Part shown: positions 1 through 7,529 of the stretch, one piece after another | Numbering within the stretch: the first letter of the stretch is position 1 | Layout of the letters: the number at the start of each line of letters is the position of its first letter | Assembly: GCA_938091745.1 (NCBI GenBank) | Contig: CALLJK010000024.1 | Coordinates: 1 to 48,027 of the forward strand | DNA from: Candidatus Bipolaricaulota bacterium | GTDB taxonomy: Bacteria; Bipolaricaulota; Bipolaricaulia; RBG-16-55-9; DRXL01 | Direction of reading: 5' to 3' | Length of the DNA stretch: 48,027 bases | Program-made: the position numbers and the translations under genes | The notes under the pieces: model-generated | Told to the model about the DNA's origin: nothing | Database searches by the model: none | The model's input: only the letters and a program-made list of their open reading frames with translations

Positions 1-486
1 CGACGCTATGTCGCCGTGGGCAATAGCGACGATCACGACTGGATGGACTTTCGCCCTGGTCAGGAGCGCTATGGTCGTCCCAGAACGTTCGTGCGCGTCG
101 AGGGCGAGCTGACAGCTGAAAAATGGATCGCTGCTCTGAAAGCTGGTCGGGCGTTCGCAACCTACGGCCCTATGGTGAATTTTACAGCTCAAGACGGCAA
201 GGTCCTCCCCGGCGATATAGTGACGTTGAACCGTGGGCAGGAGATCGCGCTGAGAGCTGAACTCGTTGTGCTGCCGCGCGATCCCGCGCAAGAGGAGCCA
301 CGCACATTGCAGCTTGCTGAGATCATCAAAAACGGCAAAGTCCTCAAGAAATTCAGTTTGACTGAAGATCGCGCGGTCATCACGTTAACAGATAAGCCCA
401 CGGAGAAGAGCTGGTACGCCGTGCACGTCGTCGCCGACGACGGCGATCAAGCGTATACAAACCCCATCTGGGTCGAGGTGCGCTAG
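1..486 (+). CDS. CehA/McbA-type PHP-domain metallohydrolase, C-terminal part
   Basis: Only the last 161 codons are in the window; the frame is open from base 1, so the gene begins upstream. The visible start reads RRYVAVGNSDDHDW, matching the late PHP-domain motif (SD-x-H) that supplies metal ligands in CehA/McbA-like hydrolases. It is followed by the family's usual segment with GRPRTFVRV and LKAGRAFATYGP, then a beta-rich C-terminal domain (roughly the last 100 residues) that probably packs against the catalytic barrel. Substrate cannot be told from this fragment. GTG at 16 is an internal codon, not the start. No terminator is evident before the next small gene. Confidence 0.75.
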   Translation, partial: RRYVAVGNSDDHDWMDFRPGQERYGRPRTFVRVEGELTAEKWIAALKAGRAFATYGPMVNFTAQDGKVLPGDIVTLNRGQEIALRAELVVLPRDPAQEEPRTLQLAEIIKNGKVLKKFSLTEDRAVITLTDKPTEKSWYAVHVVADDGDQAYTNPIWVEVR

Positions 487-569
487 GCTGTCTCAGATCA
501 AGTCGGCTAATGACCCTAGTCATAGTCTTTGGGGCAGCACAGTGATAGTCTAAGGAGGAGGTGCAGACG

Positions 570-764
570 ATGGCTGCTCCAAAGAAACAGATTGTCGAGT
601 GCGAGTATCACGGCCCGTGGGTTGTCAGCCGAGATATTCAGATCGGGCAGATGTGTTGGCACCCGGAGAACCTCAAGGAGGGTCGAACGCATCTCTTCAG
701 TAAATCGTGTGACGAGTGGGGTGATGACTGCCCACTCCAGCGCACGCACCCGAAAGATCGCTGA
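570..764 (+). CDS. small cysteine-containing hypothetical protein (64 aa)
   Basis: The start is fixed by a strong Shine-Dalgarno sequence, AAGGAGGAGGTG at 552-563, placed seven bases before ATG 570. The protein has four cysteines (11, 29, 47, 54) and two histidines (14, 31) spread through 64 residues, which would suit one small zinc site, but I recognise no family. There is no signal peptide or membrane segment. It ends 10 bases before the convergent stop codon of the ADP-forming CoA ligase. The RBS and non-overlapping position support a real gene; the function is unknown. Confidence 0.65.
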   Translation: MAAPKKQIVECEYHGPWVVSRDIQIGQMCWHPENLKEGRTHLFSKSCDEWGDDCPLQRTHPKDR

Positions 765-774
765 GCGCTCTAGT

Positions 775-2913
775 CTAAGCGACGACGATGCGCGCGTCCA
801 CCACGCGCGCCCCGTGACCTCTCTCTAAGACTATTAAGGGGTTGATGTCCAGCTCAATGATCTCTTCGAGTTGGGTAGCTAACTGTGACAGTCGTGCCAG
901 GCACTCGGCGATCGCGTCTATATCCGAAGGGGGGTCTCCACGGAAGCCCTCTAAGATCTTAAAGCCCCGAATCTGACGGATCATCCGTTGCACTCCAAGC
1001 TCACGAATCGGCGCGAGGCGAAATGTGACATCGCGCAGCGCCTCGACGTAGATGCCTCCAAGCCCGAACATCAACAACGGGCCAAAGAGTGGGTCACGCT
1101 TGAGGCCCAAAATCGTCTCTTTGCCGCCCTTGATGAATTCCTGCACGAAGACCCCAACGATCTGGGCGTTAGGCTTGACTCGTGTGACGTCAGCGAGCAT
1201 CTGCCGATAGCTCTCGCGCAGCTCTGTGTCGCTCTGAATATTGAGCTTAACGCCGCCGACGTCGACTTTATGAGCGATATCAGGGGAGACGATCTTGAGC
1301 ACGACAGGGTAGCCGATCTCGTGCGCAGCCAAAAGCGCTTCGTCTTCGGTCCTTGCTAAGTGATATCGCAGCACGGGGAAGCCGTAGGCCTTCAAAAGAT
1401 CATGCGCTTCGGGCTCGAGCAATAATCTGCGTCCGTCGCGCTTCGCATGAGCGATGATCTCGCGGGCGCGTTCGATCTGAACGTCTCTGAAAATTCTGTA
1501 CTCGGTGCGCGGGCGGTGCACCCAATCACGGTAGCGAGCCATCGCTGCCAAGGCGCGCGCTGCACGCTCTGGAAAGCTGTAATTGGGGATATTGATCGTC
1601 TCTAAGATCTCTACAGCCGGCCGAGCATCGGTGACCGCCATCAAGCACGCGAGTACAGGCTTATCGCTTTGGGTCTCCTGCACCGCGCGCACAATGTTTT
1701 TGGCGATGTTCTCCAAGCTCATCAAGATATGCGGCGCTGCAATCACGATGACGCCATCTACGTTGGGGTCAGCTAAGACCGTGCGCACAATAGTATCATA
1801 GCGTTGCTCGTTGGGTTCGCCGGTCATGTCCACGGGGTTGGCGACGTTGACCGTCGGGGGCAGAAGCTCCCGAAGCTTTTGCACTGTCTCTTCAGAGAAC
1901 GATGCGAGCTGGAGCCCATATCTGACGGCGGCATCTGTCGCTAAGATGCCTGCGCCGCCGGCGTTGGTGACAATCGCGATCTCATTGCCCTTGGGCAGGG
2001 GCTGCTGCGCGAACGCGACAGCGTAGTCGAACAGCTCCTCAATCGTTTCGACGCGGAGGACGCCCGACTGCATAAACACAGAGTCATAGACTTCGTCGGA
2101 GCCGGCGAGCGCGCCGGTGTGTGACGTCGCCGCTTTGGCTCCTTCAAGGGTGCGCCCAGATTTGATCGCTAAGATCGGGATCTTCTTGGGACGCTCGCTC
2201 GTGATCTCTGTAGCTAATCTGTGAAAGCCCTGAGGGTCTTCAAGGTCCTCGACGTAGAGCAAGACGACGTCGGTAAGCGGGTCGTCTTTTAGATACTCTA
2301 AGAGATGGTTCTCGTGGAGGTCAGCTTTGTTCCCAATAGAGATAAATTTTGAAAGCCCGATCTTTTGGCGCTGGGCGTATTCGAGCGCGGCGACGCCCAG
2401 AGCGCCGCTTTGCGAGATAAACGCGATATTGCCTCGCCGTGGCATCCCCGGGGCGAACGTCGCGTTGAGCGAGACGTCCGGGTCGGTATTGATAATCCCT
2501 AGGCAATTGGGTCCAAGCATGGCGATGCCGTAGCGTTGGGCAATCTGTTGCAGCTCGGCTTCGCGCTGAGCGCCCTCTGGGCCGATCTCTTTGAACCCCG
2601 CGCTGATGACGACCGCGGCGCGCACGCCCTTGCGCCCACATTCGTCTAAGACCCCGGCGACAGCAAGAGCCGGCACGATGATCACAGCTAAATCGACCTC
2701 ATCGGGGATATCGAGCACGGACGGATAGGCTTTGACGCCCAAGATGCTGTGGGCTTTGGGGTTGACGGGGTAGACGACGCCGGTGTAGCCGTGAAAGAGA
2801 ATGTTTTTGAAGACGGCTTGCCCTAGACTATCGGGTTTTGTCGACGCGCCGATGACCGCGACAGATTTGGGCGCAAAGAGCGCTTCGAGAGTCTCTCGTG
2901 TATGAGCAGTCAT
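775..2913 (-). CDS. acetate--CoA ligase (ADP-forming), fused alpha-beta subunits
   Basis: 712 residues. The order is CoA-binding Rossmann domain (about 10-105, GASTKPDSLGQ), two succinyl-CoA-synthetase-like flavodoxin domains (about 150-450, with GPNCLGI at 134-140 and ISQSGALG at 166-173), then a C-terminal ATP-grasp domain (about 490-712, with VLKIVSPDIAHK). His265 in SHTGAL corresponds to the phosphorylated histidine of this family. The enzyme interconverts acyl-CoA, ADP and phosphate with the free acid, CoA and ATP in the cytoplasm, and commonly makes ATP in acetogenic or fermentative anaerobes. Acetate versus another acid cannot be decided. A GATTAT box at 2920-2925 with TTGCAC 17 bases upstream lies six bases from ATG, so the mRNA is probably leaderless. 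A second, diverged copy is at 31077-33170. Confidence 0.9.
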   Translation of the reverse strand: MTAHTRETLEALFAPKSVAVIGASTKPDSLGQAVFKNILFHGYTGVVYPVNPKAHSILGVKAYPSVLDIPDEVDLAVIIVPALAVAGVLDECGRKGVRAAVVISAGFKEIGPEGAQREAELQQIAQRYGIAMLGPNCLGIINTDPDVSLNATFAPGMPRRGNIAFISQSGALGVAALEYAQRQKIGLSKFISIGNKADLHENHLLEYLKDDPLTDVVLLYVEDLEDPQGFHRLATEITSERPKKIPILAIKSGRTLEGAKAATSHTGALAGSDEVYDSVFMQSGVLRVETIEELFDYAVAFAQQPLPKGNEIAIVTNAGGAGILATDAAVRYGLQLASFSEETVQKLRELLPPTVNVANPVDMTGEPNEQRYDTIVRTVLADPNVDGVIVIAAPHILMSLENIAKNIVRAVQETQSDKPVLACLMAVTDARPAVEILETINIPNYSFPERAARALAAMARYRDWVHRPRTEYRIFRDVQIERAREIIAHAKRDGRRLLLEPEAHDLLKAYGFPVLRYHLARTEDEALLAAHEIGYPVVLKIVSPDIAHKVDVGGVKLNIQSDTELRESYRQMLADVTRVKPNAQIVGVFVQEFIKGGKETILGLKRDPLFGPLLMFGLGGIYVEALRDVTFRLAPIRELGVQRMIRQIRGFKILEGFRGDPPSDIDAIAECLARLSQLATQLEEIIELDINPLIVLERGHGARVVDARIVVA

Positions 2914-2919
2914 ACTTTT

Positions 2920-2948
2920 ATAATCTCAAAGAGAGATAGGCTGTGCAA
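2920..2948 (-). promoter_or_regulatory. promoter of the first ADP-forming CoA ligase (leaderless)
   Basis: On the minus strand TTGCAC (2943-2948), a 17-base spacer and GATTAT (2920-2925) are followed after six bases by ATG. No Shine-Dalgarno sequence fits in that distance. Confidence 0.5.
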
Positions 2949-2962
2949 GTTGGAGACCTAGA

Positions 2963-3028
2963 GGCCCTCACCCCCATCCCCTCTCCCGTAGTCACCTACG
3001 GGAGAGGGGAGCAAGAGGGGTGAGGGCC
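2963..3028. repeat. 66-bp GC-rich palindromic repeat, copy 1
   Basis: Near-perfect inverted repeat running from GGCCCTCACCCCC to its complement GGGGTGAGGGCC, with CCCGTAG/CTACGGG at the centre. It differs from copy 2 (4168-4232) at only about three positions. It lies between the ligase promoter and the uracil-DNA glycosylase promoter and would form a long hairpin in RNA of either strand. Related shorter copies are at 5949-5991 and 24041-24079. Confidence 0.9.
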
Positions 3029-3042
3029 AGAAAGGAAGATAG

Positions 3043-3071
3043 TTGACAGACTCTCTTGGCCTAGCTATCCT
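3043..3071 (+). promoter_or_regulatory. promoter of the uracil-DNA glycosylase gene
   Basis: Consensus TTGACA (3043-3048), a 17-base spacer and TATCCT (3066-3071), with ATG at 3089. Confidence 0.7.
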
Positions 3072-3088
3072 AAGATCGGTGACCGACG

Positions 3089-3709
3089 ATGGCGCAGATG
3101 CGCTCGCTCTTCGATGAGCCAGCGAAAGCCCCCACAGTCTTGACGTTTGAGGAGGCGCAGCGCCAAGCGCAAACGTGCACCAAGTGCCGACTCCATCAGA
3201 GCCGCACGCACGTGGTCTTCGGCGAGGGCAGCACCAAGTCTCCCGTGATCTTCATCGGCGAAGGCCCAGGAGAGGTCGAAGATGCTACAGGGCGGCCGTT
3301 TGTCGGCCCTGCAGGGCAGAAGCTCACAGAGATTTTAGAGTCTGTGGGAATCGCACGAGAGCACGTCTATATTTGCAACATGGTCAAGTGTCGCCCGCCT
3401 GGCAACCGCACGCCACAAAAGGACGAAATAGAAACGTGCTGGCCCTACTTGGAAGCTCAGATTAAACACATCAAGCCTAAGATCATCGTCGCTTTGGGCA
3501 ACGTCCCGGCACAGTTCTTTCTCAAGACGACGGAAGGGATCACGGCACTGCGCGGAAGGTTCTTCCCTTGGCGCGATGGCATCGAAATTTACTGTATGTT
3601 CCACCCAAGCTATCTTTTGCGCAACCCGTCGCGCGAGCCGGGTAGCCCAAAGTATCTCACATGGCAAGACATCAAGAAGCTGAAGGAGCGCCTCGATGGA
3701 CTCTTATAA
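3089..3709 (+). CDS. uracil-DNA glycosylase, family 4 (4Fe-4S type)
   Basis: 206 residues, normal for family 4. The protein removes uracil from DNA in base-excision repair. Visible motifs are the N-terminal CTKC pair plus later cysteines (CNMVKC region, ETCW) as iron-sulfur ligands, the catalytic/pocket motif GEGPGEVED followed by GRPFVGPAG, and the HPSYLLRNP motif near the C-terminus. Family 4 enzymes are typical of thermophiles and many bacteria lacking family 1 UNG. A weak GGTGA precedes the ATG. The 3' end overlaps the next gene by 14 bases, so the two are probably cotranscribed. Assignment is confident from the motifs. Confidence 0.93.
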   Translation: MAQMRSLFDEPAKAPTVLTFEEAQRQAQTCTKCRLHQSRTHVVFGEGSTKSPVIFIGEGPGEVEDATGRPFVGPAGQKLTEILESVGIAREHVYICNMVKCRPPGNRTPQKDEIETCWPYLEAQIKHIKPKIIVALGNVPAQFFLKTTEGITALRGRFFPWRDGIEIYCMFHPSYLLRNPSREPGSPKYLTWQDIKKLKERLDGLL

Positions 3710-4196
3710 TCTGACCGAACCCGAACGCCGCGCCCGCGTCGCAGAAGCCCTCAGACTCGGTGAAGAGCTGCGCAAAGCCAAAGAGTACGACAAGGGCATT
3801 GATATTCTTGTTGAAGCCCTACAATACGGCGTCGAGAAAGCGAAGGTCTATTTTCGTTTGGGGAATATCTACTTTGACGCGGGCAAGCTCGAGCACGCCG
3901 AGTATGCGTATCGTCGCGCCATTGATCTCGACCCAACTCACGTCAACGCGCATCACAATCTCAGCGTGGTGCTGCGCAAGCAGGGCAAGCTCTCTGATGC
4001 GATTCGCATGAAGCGCCATGCGGAGCGCCTCGCCATGCAGTATCCTCAGCAGATACAATTAACCCCGGAGCAGATCGAGCAGGCGCGGCGCTTGGCGCGA
4101 CGGTGGCTGATCGGCATTGGGATCGCCATCGGAATCGTGATAATTGGGCTGATCGTGGCGGCTCTGTGGCCCTCACCCCCATCCCCTCTCCCGTAG
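3696..4196 (+). CDS. TPR-repeat protein with C-terminal membrane anchor
   Basis: 166 residues. About three tetratricopeptide repeats fill residues 16-118 (for example AKVYFRLGNIYFDAGK and HAEYAYRRAIDLDPTHVNAHHNL). A basic stretch (ARRLARRW) follows, then a single hydrophobic segment (about 137-157) that probably anchors the protein with the TPR domain in the cytoplasm. The last eight or nine codons (WPSPPSPLP) are encoded by palindromic repeat copy 2, which also supplies the stop codon, so the ancestral C-terminus has probably been replaced or extended. The start overlaps the glycosylase gene. Partner proteins are unknown. Confidence 0.85.
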   Translation: MDSYNLTEPERRARVAEALRLGEELRKAKEYDKGIDILVEALQYGVEKAKVYFRLGNIYFDAGKLEHAEYAYRRAIDLDPTHVNAHHNLSVVLRKQGKLSDAIRMKRHAERLAMQYPQQIQLTPEQIEQARRLARRWLIGIGIAIGIVIIGLIVAALWPSPPSPLP

Positions 4197-4232
4197 TCAC
4201 CCGCGGGAGAGGGGAGCAGAGGGGTGAGGGCC
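4168..4232. repeat. GC-rich palindromic repeat, copy 2
   Basis: 65-bp inverted repeat from GGCCCTCACCCCC to GGGGTGAGGGCC, almost identical to copy 1 (2963-3028). It begins inside the TPR gene and provides its last codons and TAG stop (4194-4196), then continues to 23 bases before the end of the convergent reductase gene. It may act as a bidirectional terminator, although neither side has a clear T run. Confidence 0.9.
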
Positions 4233-4254
4233 ACACCCAGCTCAATCTGCTCTT

Positions 4255-4995
4255 CTAGCGCATATAGATCCCGCCAGTGACGGTGACCGTCTCGCCCGTG
4301 ATGTAGCTTGCTGCGTCGGAGCAGAGAAATGCGATGACAGAGGCGATCTCTTCTGGGCTTGCGATACGCTTGAGTGGGATGCTGGCGCGGATCTGCTCGC
4401 CCTTTTCGGCAAGAGACTTTCGGTTCATTTCCGTGTCGGTGTAGCCAGGGGCGACAGCGTTGACGGTGATATTGTACGGGGCAAGCTCCAGCGCCAAGGA
4501 TTTCGTCAGCCCGAGCAAACCTGCCTTCGCTGTGGCGTAGTGCGGGCTGTGTGCCGATCCCGTCAGTGCGCGCAGCGAGCTGATGTTCACAATTCTGCCC
4601 CAGCCCGCTTGGCGCATGTACGGCACGGCAAGCTGAGCACAGTAAAACGCGCCATTGAGCGTGACCGCGAGCATCCTGTGCCATTCCTCGAGAGAGAGCT
4701 GCTCGATACCCCCATGCGATGAGTACCCTGCGTTGTTCACCAAGATATGCAGCCCGCCAAGTTCTCGTACAGTCGTCTCAATCATCTGGTGGACTTGGGC
4801 GTAGTCAGAGACATCGGCTTGGACGGCGATGGCGCGGCGCCCGAGAGATTCGATCTGCTGGACGACAGTGTGAGCAGCGTCGGCACGTGATAAGTAATTG
4901 ACGGCGACGTCGCAGCCCTGCTGAGCTAATTTGAGGGCTGTTGCCGCGCCGATGCCGCGGCTGGCCCCGGTGACAAGAGCGATTCTCAGCTTCAT
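4255..4995 (-). CDS. fabG: SDR-family 3-oxoacyl-ACP reductase-like protein
   Basis: 246 residues, the standard length for FabG. The cofactor motif is GASRGIG (10-16), NNAG is at 87-90, and the catalytic residues are Ser139/140, Tyr153 and Lys157 (HYATAKAG). Such enzymes reduce 3-oxoacyl-ACP to 3-hydroxyacyl-ACP with NADPH during fatty acid elongation, but many close relatives act on other ketones or alcohols. No other fatty acid synthesis genes are nearby, so the role stays at family level. The gene lies 18 bases downstream of the small antitoxin-like gene on the same strand. ATG follows a weak GAGCTGATAG leader. Confidence 0.85.
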   Translation of the reverse strand: MKLRIALVTGASRGIGAATALKLAQQGCDVAVNYLSRADAAHTVVQQIESLGRRAIAVQADVSDYAQVHQMIETTVRELGGLHILVNNAGYSSHGGIEQLSLEEWHRMLAVTLNGAFYCAQLAVPYMRQAGWGRIVNISSLRALTGSAHSPHYATAKAGLLGLTKSLALELAPYNITVNAVAPGYTDTEMNRKSLAEKGEQIRASIPLKRIASPEEIASVIAFLCSDAASYITGETVTVTGGIYMR

Positions 4996-5013
4996 AGTGT
5001 CTGAGCTGATAGC

Positions 5014-5199
5014 TCACAGCTTGCCCTCACGTTTGAGTTCTTCCAGAAATTGCTCCAGTGGCATCCCTGGCTGATCGCCCTCTTCAGCAATAGCTCGCTC
5101 TAGATCAAGAATATCTTCAAGGTCTTCGAGCAGTTGAGCCACAACCTTGTCGGGCAATTGATCAATAAGCTGCTTCGCACGCTCTTTAAGAGTGCTCAT
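5014..5199 (-). CDS. orphan antitoxin-like small protein (61 aa)
   Basis: A 61-residue acidic, helical protein (KERAKQLIDQLPDKVVAQLL, then MPLEQFLEELKREGKL). The shape, an N-terminal leucine-rich helix and a tail of the LEEFLEELK type, resembles small antitoxins of RelE/ParE-type systems (DUF2281-like). No toxin gene is adjacent: the downstream gene is a reductase. A good RBS (AAAGGAG) lies before ATG and TATAAT lies about 22 bases upstream. It could be a solitary antitoxin or a regulator; the resemblance is inferred from shape only. Confidence 0.6.
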   Translation of the reverse strand: MSTLKERAKQLIDQLPDKVVAQLLEDLEDILDLERAIAEEGDQPGMPLEQFLEELKREGKL

Positions 5200-5276
5200 G
5201 ATAGACTCCTTTCCTGAGCTATTATATCAGATATATCAGAAGTATAGCAGAAGGGACCGAAGCCCAGCGTGCACTC

Positions 5277-5945
5277 CTACCCCACGGGCACAATACATTC
5301 CGGCCCATCAGTGCTTGGCGAGTTCACCGCCGCAGAGACGTCATACATCTCCAGCTCCTCAGCGCGATACGGGCGCAAGAGGCGCTCCAGCTCCGCACGC
5401 GCTTTGGGTGAGGGATCAAGCCAAAGCTCCTCAAACTCCTTGGGCATGATCACTGGCATTCGAGTGTGAATGGACTTGATCAGTTCGTTCGGCTCCGTCG
5501 TGATGATCGTGCACGTCTTGAGGGTCTGTCCATCGGGAGATTGCCAAGCCTCCCATAAGCCTGCAAACCCAAACGGCTCTCGTGATTTGAGTCTTACATA
5601 AACGGGGGTCTTCTTGCCCTGGGGTGTCTGGCGCCATTCGTAGAAGCCGTCGGCGATGATTAAACAGCGCCGTCTTCGCACAGCGTCGCGAAAGCTCGGC
5701 TTCTCGAAGAGCGTCTCCGCACGAGCATTAATTAATTTCTGGGCGATCTGTGGGTCTTTGGCCCAGTGAGGGATCAGTCCCCAGCGAAAGTTCTCTATGC
5801 GCCGGCCTTGATTGTCCGTGATCAGCGCAAGGATCTCTTGCGTCGGCGCGATGTTGTATCTGGGCTTATACGGTGCGGGCAGGGGCACGCCAAATCGCGC
5901 CTCGATCTGCTCTGCGCTCAGCGTGAGCGTGAATCGCCCGCACAT
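5277..5945 (-). CDS. yedK: SOS response-associated peptidase family (YedK/HMCES-like)
   Basis: 222 residues beginning MCGRF, in which Cys2 becomes the N-terminal nucleophile after Met removal and forms a thiazolidine crosslink with abasic sites in ssDNA. Other SRAP signatures are YNIAPTQ, RWGLIPHWAKD, NARAET, FYEW and the active histidine in HTRMPVIM. The protein shields abasic sites at replication forks. It starts six bases after the thioesterase gene, and the palindromic repeat copy 3 lies directly upstream so that its AGGGTGAGGG strand provides the purine-rich RBS. Family assignment is confident. Confidence 0.93.
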   Translation of the reverse strand: MCGRFTLTLSAEQIEARFGVPLPAPYKPRYNIAPTQEILALITDNQGRRIENFRWGLIPHWAKDPQIAQKLINARAETLFEKPSFRDAVRRRRCLIIADGFYEWRQTPQGKKTPVYVRLKSREPFGFAGLWEAWQSPDGQTLKTCTIITTEPNELIKSIHTRMPVIMPKEFEELWLDPSPKARAELERLLRPYRAEELEMYDVSAAVNSPSTDGPECIVPVG

Positions 5946-5948
5946 GCA

Positions 5949-5991
5949 CCCTCACCCTTGGCCCCTCTCCCCTCCGAGGGAGAGGGGAAAG
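5949..5991. repeat. GC-rich palindromic repeat, short copy 3
   Basis: Shorter member of the same family (CCCTCACCC, then CCCCTCTCCC and its complement GGGAGAGGGG). It encodes the last dozen or so residues of the thioesterase (minus strand) and its purine-rich strand lies directly before the SRAP start codon. Confidence 0.8.
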
Positions 5992-6437
5992 GTCCGCCCT
6001 TCAAGTTCTTCGATTCTTCGCCGGACTTCTTCGGGAATTGGCGCCCTGCGCCGCTCACGATAGTTATACGACACAATGACGCCGTCGCCCTCGGCCGCGA
6101 TCTTCTGTAGCTTTTGACTGAAGATTCTGAACTGCATGGTGAAGCGATCTGTGCCCATCTCCGAGACTCGTATCCCGACGAAGATCTTGTCTGGGTAAGT
6201 GAGGGGACGCTTAAACTCGCAACGCGCGGACGCTAAGATCGGGCCGACTCCTGTGGCGTTCATCGTCTCGATGTGCCCAATTCTCTCAAGATACGCGATG
6301 CGCGCGCTCTCAAAGTACCGAAAGTACGAGACGTTATTGACGTGATTGAACGCGTCCATCTCGCCCCACTGCACGGGCAGCTCGATGACCACCGGAAAAC
6401 CTTCTAAACCGACAACAGCTTCTCTGACAGCGCTCAT
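5952..6437 (-). CDS. acyl-CoA thioesterase, YbgC/4HBT hotdog family
   Basis: 161 residues from ATG 6437. The hotdog-fold signature WGEMDAFNHVNNVSYFRYFE contains the Asp/Asn-His region typical of 4-hydroxybenzoyl-CoA thioesterase/YbgC enzymes, which hydrolyse acyl-CoA thioesters in the cytoplasm. The chain length of the substrate is unknown. I prefer ATG 6437 over TTG 6467 because TATGAT (6444-6449) lies six bases upstream of it with TTGCGT 17 bases further up, so the mRNA would be leaderless. The final residues (TFPLSLGGERGQG) come from palindromic repeat copy 3. Probably in one operon with the SRAP gene. Confidence 0.88.
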   Translation of the reverse strand: MSAVREAVVGLEGFPVVIELPVQWGEMDAFNHVNNVSYFRYFESARIAYLERIGHIETMNATGVGPILASARCEFKRPLTYPDKIFVGIRVSEMGTDRFTMQFRIFSQKLQKIAAEGDGVIVSYNYRERRRAPIPEEVRRRIEELEGRTFPLSLGGERGQG

Positions 6438-6443
6438 GCTCTT

Positions 6444-6472
6444 ATCATAGACTGCGCTGGTATCCAACGCAA
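6444..6472 (-). promoter_or_regulatory. leaderless promoter of the thioesterase gene
   Basis: TTGCGT (6467-6472), 17-base spacer, TATGAT (6444-6449), then ATG six bases on. It sits only 18 bases outside the left att repeat, so the element inserted without damaging it. Confidence 0.6.
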
Positions 6473-6490
6473 GCGAAGGAAATGAGTGAG

Positions 6491-6548
6491 GTGGTGGGCG
6501 CTAGAGGATTCGAACCTCTGGCCTTCCGCGTGTAAGGCGGACGCTCTC
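6491..6548 (-). repeat. left attachment repeat: displaced 3' part of tRNA-Val
   Basis: 58 bases identical to 19472-19529. They comprise the tRNA-Val 3' portion from the D-stem 3' strand through the anticodon and T arms to the CCA end, but the 5' portion is absent: beyond 6548 the sequence reads AAGAGCAACACT instead of the tRNA 5' half. This is the classic displaced tRNA end left by integration into a tRNA gene. It should not be counted as a functional tRNA. Confidence 0.93.
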
Positions 6549-6740
6549 AAGAGCAACACTCAGCTTTCCACGATCAGCAGCACAAAAGCACGCGCTTGAG
6601 ACGCCCGCCCAAATCCCCGTAGTGCGCCTAACTCCGTCCACCCCCTTTTGCCCACAGCATACACACCGACCCCCAGCGCGGGCAAATTGGCATCATCTTT
6701 GTCAGAGCTTTATAATCTAAGCTGACGGAGCAAGGATACT
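6549..6740. other. left end of the element, non-coding
   Basis: About 190 bases between the att repeat and the first gene. It is C-rich (runs such as CCACCCCC) with no convincing reading frame. Its last third contains a promoter (6687-6716). The expected integrase arm-binding sites could lie here, but I cannot identify them by eye. Confidence 0.5.
6687..6716 (+). promoter_or_regulatory. promoter of the toxin-like operon
   Basis: TTGGCA (6687-6692), 18-base spacer and consensus TATAAT (6711-6716); ATG of the first gene is at 6741 after GGAGCAAGG. Confidence 0.65.
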
Positions 6741-7529
6741 ATGACCGCTCAAGTTGCTACACCGCAAACACCGTCAGAAGGATTGCTCGCGTTGCTCTTC
6801 CCTTCACCACGAAGGGTGCGCGAGTTGCGGAAGCAAGCTGATACCCAGCAAGATTTCTGGTCTGCTTTGCTGAAAGACCCTCTCGCGTGTAGAGAGCTGG
6901 AGCGACTTGCAGAAGCCATCAAAGAGCTAACTCTCCCACTGGCACGCGCTAAGAGCGCTGATGAATTAGAGCGGAGCATACATGCCCAACTGCACCCTTA
7001 CTTGATATGGAAGGGCAAACTATTCGATCTGATTCTGAAAACCCTTAGTGGGGCTGGCCCAGAGGCATTCCTCAATGAGTATGGCAACGCGATCCGGCAG
7101 ATTCAAGAGTTCTTTCACGAGAAAGTCTTGAGCGCTCTCGATCATGAGGACGCCGAGCGTTTAGAATCAGCCCTTTATGGGGTTTGCCTTTACAGTGAGG
7201 CCTTGCTGCGCGCTATCTTGGAGAAAGGCCCCGACGCTATAGACCCTGACGCAGTCAAGGCCACTATCGGGGATTTTTTCAAGGCTGACTTGCTCTTGAT
7301 GACAGCCATGCTCATTATGATTGGTGAAATCAAGCCTTGGCGCTGGATAGTTGCGCCCTCAGAACCCGCCAAGATTTTGGCTTTAATCGCCCAGCAAGCT
7401 GAGGCTCACGTAGACGCTATAGAAGATGAGCTCATGAGTCGCGATCTGGAGCTCCGCAAGCTGCTAGAGCAATCCCCAGGCCCGTCTCTCACTCTTGAAG
7501 AATACTCGCGCCAACGTGGGCTCTCATGA
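6741..7529 (+). CDS. 262-aa protein paired with a RelE-like toxin; possible large antitoxin
   Basis: No family recognised. The protein is mainly helical, with a hydrophobic stretch near residues 188-202 (KADLLLMTAMLIMIGEI) and an acidic C-terminal part. Its last residues, SLTLEEYSRQRGLS, resemble the short C-terminal signature common in small RelB-like antitoxins (LEEF or LEEY followed by a Gly-Leu end). The stop overlaps the RelE-like gene by four bases (ATGA), so translation is coupled, as in toxin-antitoxin pairs. Ordinary antitoxins are 60-100 residues, so this would be an unusually long one, or a protein carrying an antitoxin tail. The antitoxin role is inference. Confidence 0.7.
   Translation: MTAQVATPQTPSEGLLALLFPSPRRVRELRKQADTQQDFWSALLKDPLACRELERLAEAIKELTLPLARAKSADELERSIHAQLHPYLIWKGKLFDLILKTLSGAGPEAFLNEYGNAIRQIQEFFHEKVLSALDHEDAERLESALYGVCLYSEALLRAILEKGPDAIDPDAVKATIGDFFKADLLLMTAMLIMIGEIKPWRWIVAPSEPAKILALIAQQAEAHVDAIEDELMSRDLELRKLLEQSPGPSLTLEEYSRQRGLS

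Noticed and set aside
4046-4684. 212-aa minus-strand frame overlapping fabG and the TPR gene
   Set aside because: It crosses palindromic repeat copy 2 and two supported genes in other frames; no motif.
6491-6548. Second tRNA-Val gene
   Set aside because: Only the 3' part is present; the 5' acceptor strand and most of the D arm are missing and replaced by element sequence. It is an attachment repeat.
6741-7529. Abortive-infection (Abi) protein
   Set aside because: Helical content and position fit loosely, but I see no recognised Abi motif, so I kept the description neutral.
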